DNA from: Campylobacter peloridis LMG 23910
GTDB taxonomy: Bacteria; Campylobacterota; Campylobacteria; Campylobacterales; Campylobacteraceae
Reading direction: 5' to 3'
DNA: 64,000 nt
Assembly (NCBI RefSeq): GCF_000816785.1
Contig: NZ_CP007766.1
Coordinates: 930,001 to 994,000, forward strand
The translations under genes were made by a program, and so were the position numbers. Shown here piece after piece: positions 7,233 to 15,688 of the stretch (position 1 is its first letter; every line of letters begins with the position of its first letter). The notes beneath the pieces are model-generated. The model had not been told where the DNA came from. It was given only the letters and a program-made list of their open reading frames with translations, and made no database searches.

Positions 7233-9700
7233 TGAATACAAACAACTCTTATCTTAATTTAAAAATTAACAAACTTGATTTTAAAATCACAAAAGCCATT
7301 ATAAAAGAAAGCTTGGATCAGATCTTTTTATGTGAATGTGAAGGTTTTTATGAAAATATCAATAATGATATTTTTAGTGATGATAATATTGAATTTAATC
7401 CTAATATGCTTATTGATAAAGAAGCTTCACTTATAATTAAAAATCCTTATGAAAACAAAAAGATAGACTTTTCAACTAATATTGATATGATTTATCGGGG
7501 AATAATATCTTATGTTGACTATTTAGGTGTTAATCAAGGTAGTGCTAGCAATATTGTAAAAGAAAATTTTAAACAATTAAACCATAAACATTTTTTTAAG
7601 TTTAACTTGCATTCTCCTTTAATAAGACTTGATTTTAATAAAGCAAATCGTATTTATACTCATACAAACATAATAGAAGTAATTAAACAAACCTTAGCCT
7701 ATTATAACACCAAGCTAAATAAAAACATTGATTTTTCTAATATTCATCATATATATGAAACTAAAGAATTAATTTCTCAATACAATGAAAGTGATTTAGA
7801 ATTTATCACAAGATTAGCACACAATCATGGTATTTATTTTTATGAAGATAAAGATAATATTTATTTTTATGATTTTTATACTCATAAAGGCAAAATAAAA
7901 GATATAGTTTTTAATCCTAATATCAACAACCATCTTAATGAAACTTGTATTTACGCACTAAATAAAGAAAAACAAATACAAACTAATGCTTTTACTCATT
8001 CTAGTAATAATTCCAAACAACCTTTAAGTTTATATTCCTTAAGCACTAAAGCACAAAATGCCAATACACATTATAATGAGCATTCTTATGAAAGTGAGTA
8101 TTCCTTTACACAAAATATTAATTTAAAACAATCCCCTACCCTAAAAGAAAAAAGAAATACTATGCTTAATAATATACTAAAAGCAAAAAGCAATATTTAT
8201 CATCTTAGTTTAAATGAAAGTATTAAAATTAATATTCAAGAAGAAACCACCAAAGAATATACCATTATAGCAAAAGAACAAATTTTAATTGATGATGCTA
8301 TTTTAGCTAATACTATCAATACCAATGATAATTTAAATATTAAAGACTTAAATCTAAGCAAATCTTATACAAATAATTTAACCCTTACCCCATCTTTTTT
8401 AACCTTTACACCTAGTTTTAAATCCAAACCAAAACCTCCAATTAATACCATGGGTATAGTTATAGGAGAAGATTCTAATATAGAAAATCAAAGAAATACC
8501 ATATATACAGATGAATATGGAAGAGTAAAAGTAAGGATTAATCTTTATGCTAATCAAGAAGAATTAGATAATAAAACAAACATGTATCACTATAGTCCAT
8601 TCTTAAGAGTAGCTAGTAATGTAGCAAGCAATCATTCAGGTTTTTACCATACACCTAGAATAGGAGATGAAGTTATTATTTCATTTTTAGATGATGATAT
8701 AGATAAACCTTTTATTAGTGGGAGTTTGTATAATGGGGTGAATACTATGCCACAATATAACTACCCAAGATACAAAAGAGAAATCGCTGGACAAACACTA
8801 AATTATCTAAGTGCTATACCTATGTATAATAAAGGCTTAGATGAACTTAAACTACAAGAAAATACAGAATATAATCTAAATTATAAAAATGAACATTATC
8901 TAACTATCTCTAATTCTACTATAGGAAAAGATAATACCGATGCAAAAGCAAGAAATGAAATCGCTTTAAAAAATGATATAGACAAGGAAGAATTTTACAT
9001 TTTAGCACAAAAAGATTATAAAGAAGAAATAGGCAATAACTATGAGCAAACTATAAAAAATAACAAAACCTCAGAAGTAGGAGCTTTATATACCGAATTT
9101 ATTACTTTAGGACATATGCAAAATATCATAGGTTTTAAAAATGTCAATGTAGGTGCGCAGTATCTAGAAAATACCCTGCTTTCTAAAGATACTAATGTGG
9201 GTTTAAGTAATACTTTGAATGTAGGAATTAGTAATGAAGTCAATATCGGACAAAATCATGAAGAAAAAATAGGAAATGATAAAAGAGTAATCATCAACAA
9301 TAACCTAGAGCAAGATATCAAAAATGATTTTATCCAAAGAATAGGACATAATAAAAATGAAACCATAAAAGGTTCTTATGTGCTTCAAACCAATCAAAGT
9401 ATAAAATTTCACTCCAAAAAAGATCTAAGCATAGAAACAAATGAGTATTTCAAAGCTGAAGCTGATGATTCTATTAGTTTTAAAGCTAAAAATAATTGTT
9501 CCTTTACGGCTGATGAAATAAATACTTTAGCTAATAAAGAAAGCACTTTAATAGCACAAAAACGAATCATCTCTCAAGTAGGTGAAAATACCACCATCAC
9601 ACAAACAAAAGATAAGATTATACTTCAAGTAGGAAAAATGCAAGTAATTATAGATGATAAAGGTTTAAGGGTAAAAGGAGGTGATTTGAGAGCAGATTAA
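7232..9700 (+). CDS. vgrG: T6SS spike protein VgrG (TssI), first copy
   Basis: An 822-residue VgrG. The start is the ATG at 7232, overlapping the previous stop and seven bases after AAGG, rather than an in-frame ATG 36 bases upstream inside the preceding gene. Residues 1-400 form the gp27-like base. Residues 407-505 are the gp5-like OB fold, with 'SPFLRVAS' and 'PRIGDEVIISFLDDDIDKPF' and the closing 'GSLYNGVN'. Residues 505-822 form the needle, with repeats such as 'NVGLSNTLNVGISNEVNIG'. It trimerises at the tip of the Hcp tube, and PAAR-like proteins dock on its needle. The needle differs completely from the second VgrG after 'YNGVN', suggesting different cargo. Confidence 0.95.
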   Translation: MNTNNSYLNLKINKLDFKITKAIIKESLDQIFLCECEGFYENINNDIFSDDNIEFNPNMLIDKEASLIIKNPYENKKIDFSTNIDMIYRGIISYVDYLGVNQGSASNIVKENFKQLNHKHFFKFNLHSPLIRLDFNKANRIYTHTNIIEVIKQTLAYYNTKLNKNIDFSNIHHIYETKELISQYNESDLEFITRLAHNHGIYFYEDKDNIYFYDFYTHKGKIKDIVFNPNINNHLNETCIYALNKEKQIQTNAFTHSSNNSKQPLSLYSLSTKAQNANTHYNEHSYESEYSFTQNINLKQSPTLKEKRNTMLNNILKAKSNIYHLSLNESIKINIQEETTKEYTIIAKEQILIDDAILANTINTNDNLNIKDLNLSKSYTNNLTLTPSFLTFTPSFKSKPKPPINTMGIVIGEDSNIENQRNTIYTDEYGRVKVRINLYANQEELDNKTNMYHYSPFLRVASNVASNHSGFYHTPRIGDEVIISFLDDDIDKPFISGSLYNGVNTMPQYNYPRYKREIAGQTLNYLSAIPMYNKGLDELKLQENTEYNLNYKNEHYLTISNSTIGKDNTDAKARNEIALKNDIDKEEFYILAQKDYKEEIGNNYEQTIKNNKTSEVGALYTEFITLGHMQNIIGFKNVNVGAQYLENTLLSKDTNVGLSNTLNVGISNEVNIGQNHEEKIGNDKRVIINNNLEQDIKNDFIQRIGHNKNETIKGSYVLQTNQSIKFHSKKDLSIETNEYFKAEADDSISFKAKNNCSFTADEINTLANKESTLIAQKRIISQVGENTTITQTKDKIILQVGKMQVIIDDKGLRVKGGDLRAD

Positions 9701-9770
9701 AAGCAATTTTTTTAAATTAAAACTAAAATCACAAAGAAACCCAATTTATAAAAAAACTAAAGGAAAAACA

Positions 9771-10703
9771 ATGAAAACATTAGAAAATATCAAAGCTATG
9801 AGTTTTGAAGAAAAAATGCAAATTCAAAAACAATTATTTGATTTTATTAGTAATAATGACTTAGAAAATGTTAAAAATCTTTTAAAAGATTATCCCATAA
9901 AAGAAAGCTTTTATGAGGCACATTTTAAAGATTTGTCTTTGTTTGATCCTTGCACAACTATAGTAAGAGCTGCATTTACTTGTGGAAATTATGATAATGA
10001 TTTTTCTATTTTAGATTATTTATTTGATGAGTATGGTTTAAGTTTAAAAGATCCTAAATACAATCTTCGCTTTGTAGATATGAAACATATCAAAGAAGCT
10101 AATGAAAAATATATTTTAATGAAAAAAGTAGAAGGAAATAGCATTATTTATAAAAACGCTCTAATCTACGCATATATACTCAATGCTAAAAACCCAAATT
10201 CTCAAATCATACAATATCTAGTCAATCGTGGAGCTAAATTTGAAGTGCATAAAGATGACTTTGGTTGGACTCCTATGCATTTTTGGGTTATGCAAAATAA
10301 TTATGAATTATTAGAACTAGCTATTAAAGGAGGGGCTAATGTGGATATGCAAACCCGACTTATTCAAGAGAGTGAATACAATGAAACTCTTTTATTTGAA
10401 GCTGTAAGCGAACCTGAAACTTATAAGGTTACAAAGCTTTTAATCGAACTTGGAGCTAATGTGAATTTTGCTACCCCAAGAACTCCTTTAGATAATGCAA
10501 AAGGATCTAGAAATAAAAAACTTTTAAAAGATGCAGGAGCAATGACTTCAGAGCAAATTAGAAAAAAATATAATTTACCAGCATATGATTCTTCTCATTG
10601 TGAAATTAATGGAAAAACTGACTTTGATTTATTGGGTAAATATCGTGATGAATGCTCCAAACTTTTAAACGATGCTATAAAAAAGGCTAAGGAGAATGAG
10701 TAG
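9771..10703 (+). CDS. Ankyrin-repeat protein, probable immunity partner of the 10696 nuclease
   Basis: A 310-residue soluble protein made of ankyrin-type repeats, seen best at about 150-240: 'NSQIIQYLVNRGAKFEV', 'TPMHFWVMQNNYELLELAI' and 'KVTKLLIELGANVNF'. It starts after AAAGGAAAAACA, 70 bases behind vgrG, and its end overlaps the nuclease effector gene by eight bases. Ankyrin proteins are known immunity partners of T6SS toxins in other bacteria. The overlap with a nuclease supports that role here. Related copies are at 12329, 21068 and 23758, differing mainly at residues 52-60 and 160-205. A regulatory or chaperone role cannot be excluded. Confidence 0.8.
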   Translation: MKTLENIKAMSFEEKMQIQKQLFDFISNNDLENVKNLLKDYPIKESFYEAHFKDLSLFDPCTTIVRAAFTCGNYDNDFSILDYLFDEYGLSLKDPKYNLRFVDMKHIKEANEKYILMKKVEGNSIIYKNALIYAYILNAKNPNSQIIQYLVNRGAKFEVHKDDFGWTPMHFWVMQNNYELLELAIKGGANVDMQTRLIQESEYNETLLFEAVSEPETYKVTKLLIELGANVNFATPRTPLDNAKGSRNKKLLKDAGAMTSEQIRKKYNLPAYDSSHCEINGKTDFDLLGKYRDECSKLLNDAIKKAKENE

Positions 10704-12318
10704 AGTGATAAAAATTAACTTTACTGATGTCAATTTTCATATTAAAGAATTTCAAAAGGTTTATATACTAGAAAATTGTAAATTGTATTTTTATAAGCCT
10801 TTTCATTTACAAACAGAAGATAAAAACAATGGAAAAGAATTTGAAGATAAAAATAGAACAATTCATAAAGAACAAGAAATTAAAAAAATAAATTCTCAAG
10901 ATCAATCAGATGAAAAAGAAGATATCACAAAAGATTATGCACAAAAAATCGATAAAGAGATAAATAAATTTGATGAAAATAACTTCATCTTACAAACTAA
11001 AAAACAACGACAAATCGATCCTGATAATTATGATATATTTTACGATGTTTATACAAGTAAAGATAATGATATCAAAAGCTTAAATGAAGAGTTAAAATAT
11101 AACGATGGCTTTGAAGTAAAAAATGGTATAGCTAAAGTTGAAGCAGATTTTTTTGATAAATGCTTAAAAGAAAAAAAATATGTTTTAATACCAAGATTAG
11201 TATCTTTAGATAAAAATGAAACATTACACTTTGATCCTGTGCCTTTAGAAGATAAGGGCTTTGTAGTGACTGATTTTAGAAAGGGAAGAAAAGATAAAAA
11301 AAATATAGATTTAAGCTTTCAAAGAAGCATAGCTAAAATAAAAAATCCTAATTTAGTTTTGCAAAGCCCTAAAGAATTCCTACAAGCTTTAAATGACAAT
11401 AGAGATTTTACAGAAGATGATAAAATACAACAAGCAATGGGTATTAAAAAAGCTTGCGCGAAAAAAGCAGATGAAATGACTAAAATCTTGCTTAAAGATG
11501 ATGAAAGTTTAAAAGATATTATTACAGATAAGCAAGAATTAAAGAAGAAAATAAGTGAATTGCAAAAAAATAAAAACAAATCACCTAAAGAACTAAATCT
11601 ACTAGGTAGACTTGAATTTTTACAAAGAAATCAAAAAAAAGTTAAAGATTATAAAGACATTATAAAAGATCTTCAAAACCCTCAAAAGACTAGCAATGGT
11701 AAGCAAGATGATGCTGATGATGATTTTTCAGATAGTGGAACAAACAGCACCACTCCAAACCAAGAAGAACAAAAAAATAAAAATATCAATTCTAAAGATA
11801 TAGGAGATGCAGGAGAATATGCTGCTTCTATGCTTTTTACTAAAAGATCAACTAGGTATTTATCTAATAGAAGAAAACTAGATACTAATTTTAATACTAA
11901 AGGTTTTAATCACACCATACCTGATTTTTTAGTAACGCTAAATGATTACCCTACTTTAGTAGAGGTTAAAAATGTTCAAGATCAAGCTTTAACAGAACAA
12001 ATAAGCTTTGAGTTAAAACTTGCTAGAGAATATGAGCTTGATTATTTATTTTTATGCAATCATTACACAAAATTAATAGATAATATAACTAATCTAGAGA
12101 TATTTAATAAAGACAATAAAAACCATAAAGGATCAAGAAGTGGTTTTATCTATCACAGACATGCTCACAGAAGCATAAAGACAATATTTAAAGAAATATA
12201 TCTACACCATATCAAAGGAGCAGCACCTAATAAAATAGTAATAAAAAGATTAAATTTAAATGACCCTGTTCATATAGAAGAAGAATTAAACAAAAACAAA
12301 CAAATACAAAAAAACTAA
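10696..12318 (+). CDS. T6SS-linked effector with PD-(D/E)XK nuclease C-terminus
   Basis: A 540-residue protein beginning 'MSRVIKINFTDVNFHI'. The first 40 residues are identical in the second copy (22008), suggesting a conserved loading region. Residues 40-130 are charged and vary, and 180-340 are helical. A restriction-fold nuclease follows: 'GDAGEYAAS' at about 369-377, Asp at about 410 in 'TIPDFLV', and Glu423/Lys425 in 'VEVKNVQ'. It resembles the Tox-REase-7 type. There is no signal peptide, which fits delivery by T6SS rather than Sec. The start overlaps the ankyrin gene by eight bases, so the presumed immunity gene comes first, unlike the PAAR-fused toxins nearby. Confidence 0.82.
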   Translation: MSRVIKINFTDVNFHIKEFQKVYILENCKLYFYKPFHLQTEDKNNGKEFEDKNRTIHKEQEIKKINSQDQSDEKEDITKDYAQKIDKEINKFDENNFILQTKKQRQIDPDNYDIFYDVYTSKDNDIKSLNEELKYNDGFEVKNGIAKVEADFFDKCLKEKKYVLIPRLVSLDKNETLHFDPVPLEDKGFVVTDFRKGRKDKKNIDLSFQRSIAKIKNPNLVLQSPKEFLQALNDNRDFTEDDKIQQAMGIKKACAKKADEMTKILLKDDESLKDIITDKQELKKKISELQKNKNKSPKELNLLGRLEFLQRNQKKVKDYKDIIKDLQNPQKTSNGKQDDADDDFSDSGTNSTTPNQEEQKNKNINSKDIGDAGEYAASMLFTKRSTRYLSNRRKLDTNFNTKGFNHTIPDFLVTLNDYPTLVEVKNVQDQALTEQISFELKLAREYELDYLFLCNHYTKLIDNITNLEIFNKDNKNHKGSRSGFIYHRHAHRSIKTIFKEIYLHHIKGAAPNKIVIKRLNLNDPVHIEEELNKNKQIQKN

Positions 12319-12328
12319 AGGAAAAACA

Positions 12329-13282
12329 ATGAAAACATTAGAAAATATCAAAGCTATGAGTTTTGAAGAAAAAATGCAAATTCAAAAACAATTATTTGAT
12401 TTTATTAGTAATAATGACTTAGAAAATGTTAAAAATCTTTTAAAAGATTATCCCATAAAAGAAAGCTTTTATGAGGCGCATTTTAAAAACAAAAACAGCA
12501 AGGATGATTTGTCTTTGTTTGATCCTTGCACAACTATAGTAAGAGCTGCATTTACTTGTGGAAATTACAATAATGATTTTTCTATTTTAGATTATTTATT
12601 TGATGAGTATGGTTTAAGTTTAAAAGATCCTAAATACAATCTTCGCTTTGTAGATATGAAACATATCAAAGAAGCTAATGATAAATATATCTTAATGAAA
12701 AAAGTAGAAGGAAATAGCATTATTTATCAAAAAGCTCTAATCTACGCATATATACTCAATGCTAAAAACCCAAATTCTCAAATCATACAATATCTAGTCA
12801 ATCGTGGAGCTAAATTTGAAGTGCATGATGAAGGATATTCCGGTAGGACTCCTATGCATTTTTGGGCTAGACGCAATAATTATGAATTATTAGAACTAGC
12901 TATTAAAGGAGGGGCTAATGTGGATATGCAAACTTTTAGTAAATTAAGAAAATGCAATAATGAAACCCTTTTATTTGAAGCTGTAAGCGAACCTGAAACT
13001 TATAAGGTTACAAAGCTTTTAATCGAACTAGGAGCTAATGTGAATTTTGCTACCCCAACCACCCCTTTAGATATCGCAAGAGGATCTAGAAATAAAAAGC
13101 TTTTAAAAGATGCAGGAGCAATGACTTCAGAGCAAATTAGAAAAAAATATAATTTACCAGCATATGATTCTTCTCATTGTAAAATTGATGGAAAAACTGA
13201 TTTTGACTTATTAGGTAAATATCATGATGAATACTCCAAGCTTTTAAACGATGCTATAAAAAAGGCTAAGGAGAATGAGTAG
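12329..13282 (+). CDS. Ankyrin-repeat protein, orphan second copy
   Basis: A 317-residue ankyrin protein close to the 9771 product. It has an insertion at about 53-59 ('NKNSKDD') and a changed loop at about 195-205 ('FSKLRKCNN'), where repeat fingers would contact a ligand. It starts ten bases after the nuclease effector with the same AAAGGAAAAACA leader. Its end carries only the first ten codons of another nuclease gene (13275-13307), so its partner was lost. It may protect against a related toxin carried by kin. Confidence 0.78.
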   Translation: MKTLENIKAMSFEEKMQIQKQLFDFISNNDLENVKNLLKDYPIKESFYEAHFKNKNSKDDLSLFDPCTTIVRAAFTCGNYNNDFSILDYLFDEYGLSLKDPKYNLRFVDMKHIKEANDKYILMKKVEGNSIIYQKALIYAYILNAKNPNSQIIQYLVNRGAKFEVHDEGYSGRTPMHFWARRNNYELLELAIKGGANVDMQTFSKLRKCNNETLLFEAVSEPETYKVTKLLIELGANVNFATPTTPLDIARGSRNKKLLKDAGAMTSEQIRKKYNLPAYDSSHCKIDGKTDFDLLGKYHDEYSKLLNDAIKKAKENE

Positions 13283-13307
13283 AGTGATAAAAATTAACTT
13301 TAGGTAA
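13275..13307 (+). pseudogene. Ten-codon stub of the ankyrin-linked nuclease effector
   Basis: The 27 bases from the ATG at 13275 equal the start of the effector genes at 10696 and 22008 (coding MSRVIKINF). The frame then reaches Arg and a stop. The stub sits where a full effector should follow the ankyrin gene, so it marks a deletion joint. Confidence 0.85.
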
Positions 13308-13328
13308 AATAAATCATAAGGAAAAACA

Positions 13329-13808
13329 ATGAAAAATAAAATTTTATTAGATAAAGATATACAAGAAGCGTTTAATTACTATCTTGAAAATGATAATTAT
13401 GTAAAAGGTGCTTTAGATGGTTTAAAAAAACATAAACGAAGAACTTTCATAAGTAACATCTTAAGTTATGAATATAAAAATTTAGTAGAAAACAACAACT
13501 TAAAATTTAATGAAAAAGATAAGGTTGTTTTACCATCTAATCTAATCACTATTTTAAACTATGATAAAAAGAATTTTAATGGGACGATTCTTCGAAATTT
13601 TATAAATGATTTGGAATTTGAATTAGAACATATAGAAATGGAACTTTATGATAATCCTGCTGATTTTGAAGGAGGAGATTATTATAGTGAAGATAGCGAA
13701 TGTGATGAGGATTATACAGTGGAAGATTGGGTAGAAGATCAAGTAAAAGATATAAAAGATTTTATTGATGCTTTGAAAGCTTTTAAAATGCTATTTAGTG
13801 CTAATTAA
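13329..13808 (+). CDS. Acidic protein of unknown function
   Basis: A 159-residue soluble protein with an AAGGAAAAACA leader identical to that of the ankyrin genes, suggesting it was placed here by recombination. The N-terminal half is mixed-charge and helical. Residues 105-150 are strongly acidic ('EGGDYYSEDSECDEDYTVED'). No family is recognised. A small acidic protein in this setting could be an immunity protein for a basic nuclease. Its 3' end (coding IDALKAFK) lies in a 24-base repeat that recurs at the end of the DUF4276 gene. Confidence 0.65.
   Translation: MKNKILLDKDIQEAFNYYLENDNYVKGALDGLKKHKRRTFISNILSYEYKNLVENNNLKFNEKDKVVLPSNLITILNYDKKNFNGTILRNFINDLEFELEHIEMELYDNPADFEGGDYYSEDSECDEDYTVEDWVEDQVKDIKDFIDALKAFKMLFSAN
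13764..13787 (+). repeat. 24-base direct repeat, left of AAA/DUF4276 pair
   Basis: ATTGATGCTTTGAAAGC followed by TTTTAAA occurs here and, without mismatch, at 15662-15685. It brackets the ATPase and DUF4276 genes and codes IDALKAFK in both flanking genes. It may be an insertion scar or a recombination site. Confidence 0.8.
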
Positions 13809-13937
13809 GTATTGTAAATTTTATAGATTATAAATATAATAGTGATAAATATCGTCTCTTATTAAATAAAGCAATAAAAAGGCTAAAGGTAATAGAGAAA
13901 AATAATCAACTTCAATATTAGAAGCTAAAGGATATAA

Positions 13938-15005
13938 ATGCTAAATAACATAACAATCAAAGGCTATAAATCTATAAAAGATTTATCCGAATTTGAACTT
14001 AAAAATTTAAATATCTTAATCGGTGCAAATGGTGCAGGTAAAAGTAATTTTATCTCGGTATTTAAAATGCTTAATGTATTGTTTAATAAAAATTTGCAAT
14101 TTTATACACAAGATAAAGGACCTGATAGTTTTTTGTATTTTGGTAGAAAAGAAACCGAAAAATTGCATTTTGACTTTGTTTTTAACCCAAATAGATATAA
14201 AGTAGATATCGTAGCCACGCAAGAAAACAAAATGCTTATACAAAAAGAAAGAATTTATTTTGGTCCTCACGAATACATTATAGGAGAGAATGTATACGAA
14301 AGTAATATTTCTGAAGCAAAAGAATATTCTAGATCCAAAGCAGTTGCTGATTATACTATAAGCGAAATTAAAAAATGGAAGCTTTATCATTTTCATGATA
14401 CTGGAGATACATCTAAAATGAAAAGTATATGTGATGCAAATGATAATCTTATTTTCAAAGAAGATGCACAAAATATAGCAGCTTATCTTAAAATGCTCCA
14501 TGATAACTACAACAAACATTATGAACAAATTTTAACTACTATACAAGATATTGCTCCTTTTTTTGGGGGATTTATTTTTAGAAATAGTGATAATATACAA
14601 TTAGAATGGCATCATAAAAACGATCCTGATACTCCTTTCAAAGCACATATGCTTTCTGATGGAACTTTAAGGTTTATATGCTTAGCTACTTTATTGCTTC
14701 AGCCTTTTGAGCTAATGTCAGGAACAATTATTATCGATGAGCCTGAATTAGGACTACATCCTTATGCGTTAAAAATTTTAAGCGAGATCATTAAAAGAGT
14801 AGCTCAAGAAAAACAACTCATTATTTCTTCTCAATCTGTAGAACTGATAAATCATTTTGAAGCACAAGATATTATAGTTGTAGATAAAGAAGGTGATCAA
14901 TCTATTTTTACAAGAATGGACAATGAAAAACTACAAACTTGGCTTGAAGAATACACACTTGGAGAAATTTGGGCTAGTAATCTTATAGGTGGGAGGCCAA
15001 AATAA
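13938..15005 (+). CDS. AAA ATPase (AAA_21/AAA_15, OLD-like), candidate phage-defence subunit
   Basis: A 355-residue ABC-type AAA ATPase. Walker A is 'GANGAGKS' at 29-36, the signature is 'LSDGTLRF' near 241, and Walker B is 'TIIIDEPELGLHP' with Asp267/Glu268. A late 'ISSQSVELINHF' holds the switch region. This is the RecF/SMC-like, OLD-like class without a fused nuclease. It overlaps the DUF4276 gene by one base (TAATG), and such pairs are predicted defence modules. PARIS is a comparable two-gene system, though its partner is DUF4435. The call of defence is inference from family and pairing. The 129 bases upstream show no gene or clear promoter. Confidence 0.85.
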   Translation: MLNNITIKGYKSIKDLSEFELKNLNILIGANGAGKSNFISVFKMLNVLFNKNLQFYTQDKGPDSFLYFGRKETEKLHFDFVFNPNRYKVDIVATQENKMLIQKERIYFGPHEYIIGENVYESNISEAKEYSRSKAVADYTISEIKKWKLYHFHDTGDTSKMKSICDANDNLIFKEDAQNIAAYLKMLHDNYNKHYEQILTTIQDIAPFFGGFIFRNSDNIQLEWHHKNDPDTPFKAHMLSDGTLRFICLATLLLQPFELMSGTIIIDEPELGLHPYALKILSEIIKRVAQEKQLIISSQSVELINHFEAQDIIVVDKEGDQSIFTRMDNEKLQTWLEEYTLGEIWASNLIGGRPK

Positions 15006-15688
15006 TGTCAGATATTACAAGATGCTATGTAATTTGCGAAGGGCAAAGTGAAGAAAAATTTATCAATGAAACTTTAAGTCCGTATTTTCACAATGTCAAA
15101 ATTTATCTCACTCCACTTACAATACCTACATCTAAAGGACACAAAGGCGGTGCGCTTTCATATGAGAGAGTGGTTGATTTTATCGTTAAAAAATTAAAAC
15201 AAGATACACAAGCTTTCATGACAACTATGTTTGATTATTATGGATTAGATGATGAATTTTTAAAAGAAAATAAAGCTAATACTGATATATATGAATATAT
15301 TGAAAAAATACAAAAAGATTTTGATGAAGCAATTAAACAAAAATGCGATACAAATAAATTTTTTAGCTATATACAACCACATGAATTTGAAAGTTTGCTT
15401 TTTAGTGATATTACAAAAATCATTGAAGCAGACGCTGAATGGGATGAAAAACTCATTTGCGAATTAGAATGTATTATCGAAAAATACAATAATCCAGAAT
15501 TCATCAACAATAGCAAGGAAACAAGTCCGTCACACAGGCTAAAAAAGATTTTTTCTTCTCCTAGCTATAAAAAAGTTTTGCATGGTAGCAAGATCGCAAA
15601 AGAAATTGGTATAGACAACATAAGATTAAAATGTCAACACTTTAACAAATGGTGTGAAAAAATTGATGCTTTGAAAGCTTTTAAATGA
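15005..15688 (+). CDS. DUF4276 (TOPRIM-like) protein, partner of AAA ATPase
   Basis: A 227-residue protein with DUF4276 landmarks: 'CYVICEGQSEEKFI' at 7-20 (the Glu12-Gly13 TOPRIM-like acid), 'TMFDYYGLDDEF', 'QPHEFESLLFSD', 'SPSHRLKKIF' and 'CQHFNKWCEKID' near the end. TOPRIM-type partners of OLD-like ATPases are usually nucleases, so a DNA- or RNA-cleaving effector controlled by the ATPase is the best guess. Its stop overlaps the start of the 15685 gene by four bases (ATGA), although that gene belongs to the T6SS cassette. The last 24 coding bases form the right direct repeat. Confidence 0.82.
   Translation: MSDITRCYVICEGQSEEKFINETLSPYFHNVKIYLTPLTIPTSKGHKGGALSYERVVDFIVKKLKQDTQAFMTTMFDYYGLDDEFLKENKANTDIYEYIEKIQKDFDEAIKQKCDTNKFFSYIQPHEFESLLFSDITKIIEADAEWDEKLICELECIIEKYNNPEFINNSKETSPSHRLKKIFSSPSYKKVLHGSKIAKEIGIDNIRLKCQHFNKWCEKIDALKAFK
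15662..15685 (+). repeat. 24-base direct repeat, right of AAA/DUF4276 pair
   Basis: This matches 13764-13787 exactly. It covers the last codons of the DUF4276 gene and ends at the A of the next gene's ATG. Confidence 0.8.

Larger units (their letters stand above)
3884..8743 (+). repeat. Segmental duplication of about 4.86 kb, first copy (second at 28711-33571)
   Basis: The block from the broken immunity gene through the PoNe effector, PoNi, two small genes and the first 504 residues of VgrG is repeated at 28711-33571. The copies are nearly identical; differences include a 5-G against 6-G run and a Tyr/His change in VgrG. Similarity stops abruptly after the codons for 'YNGVN' in vgrG. Confidence 0.9.

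Noticed and set aside
13810-13840. A 20-base match (GTAAATTTTATAGATTATAA) to the 416-residue gene around 16714
   Set aside because: It is short, very AT-rich and without extended similarity on either side; chance is plausible.
14016-14528. A 170-residue open frame on the minus strand
   Set aside because: It lies antisense inside the AAA ATPase gene, has no ribosome binding site, and shows Phe/Ile/Tyr-rich composition typical of a reverse frame of AT-rich coding DNA.
13938-15688. Naming the ATPase/DUF4276 pair PARIS
   Set aside because: PARIS uses a DUF4435 partner. The second gene here has DUF4276 landmarks, so only a comparison is made.
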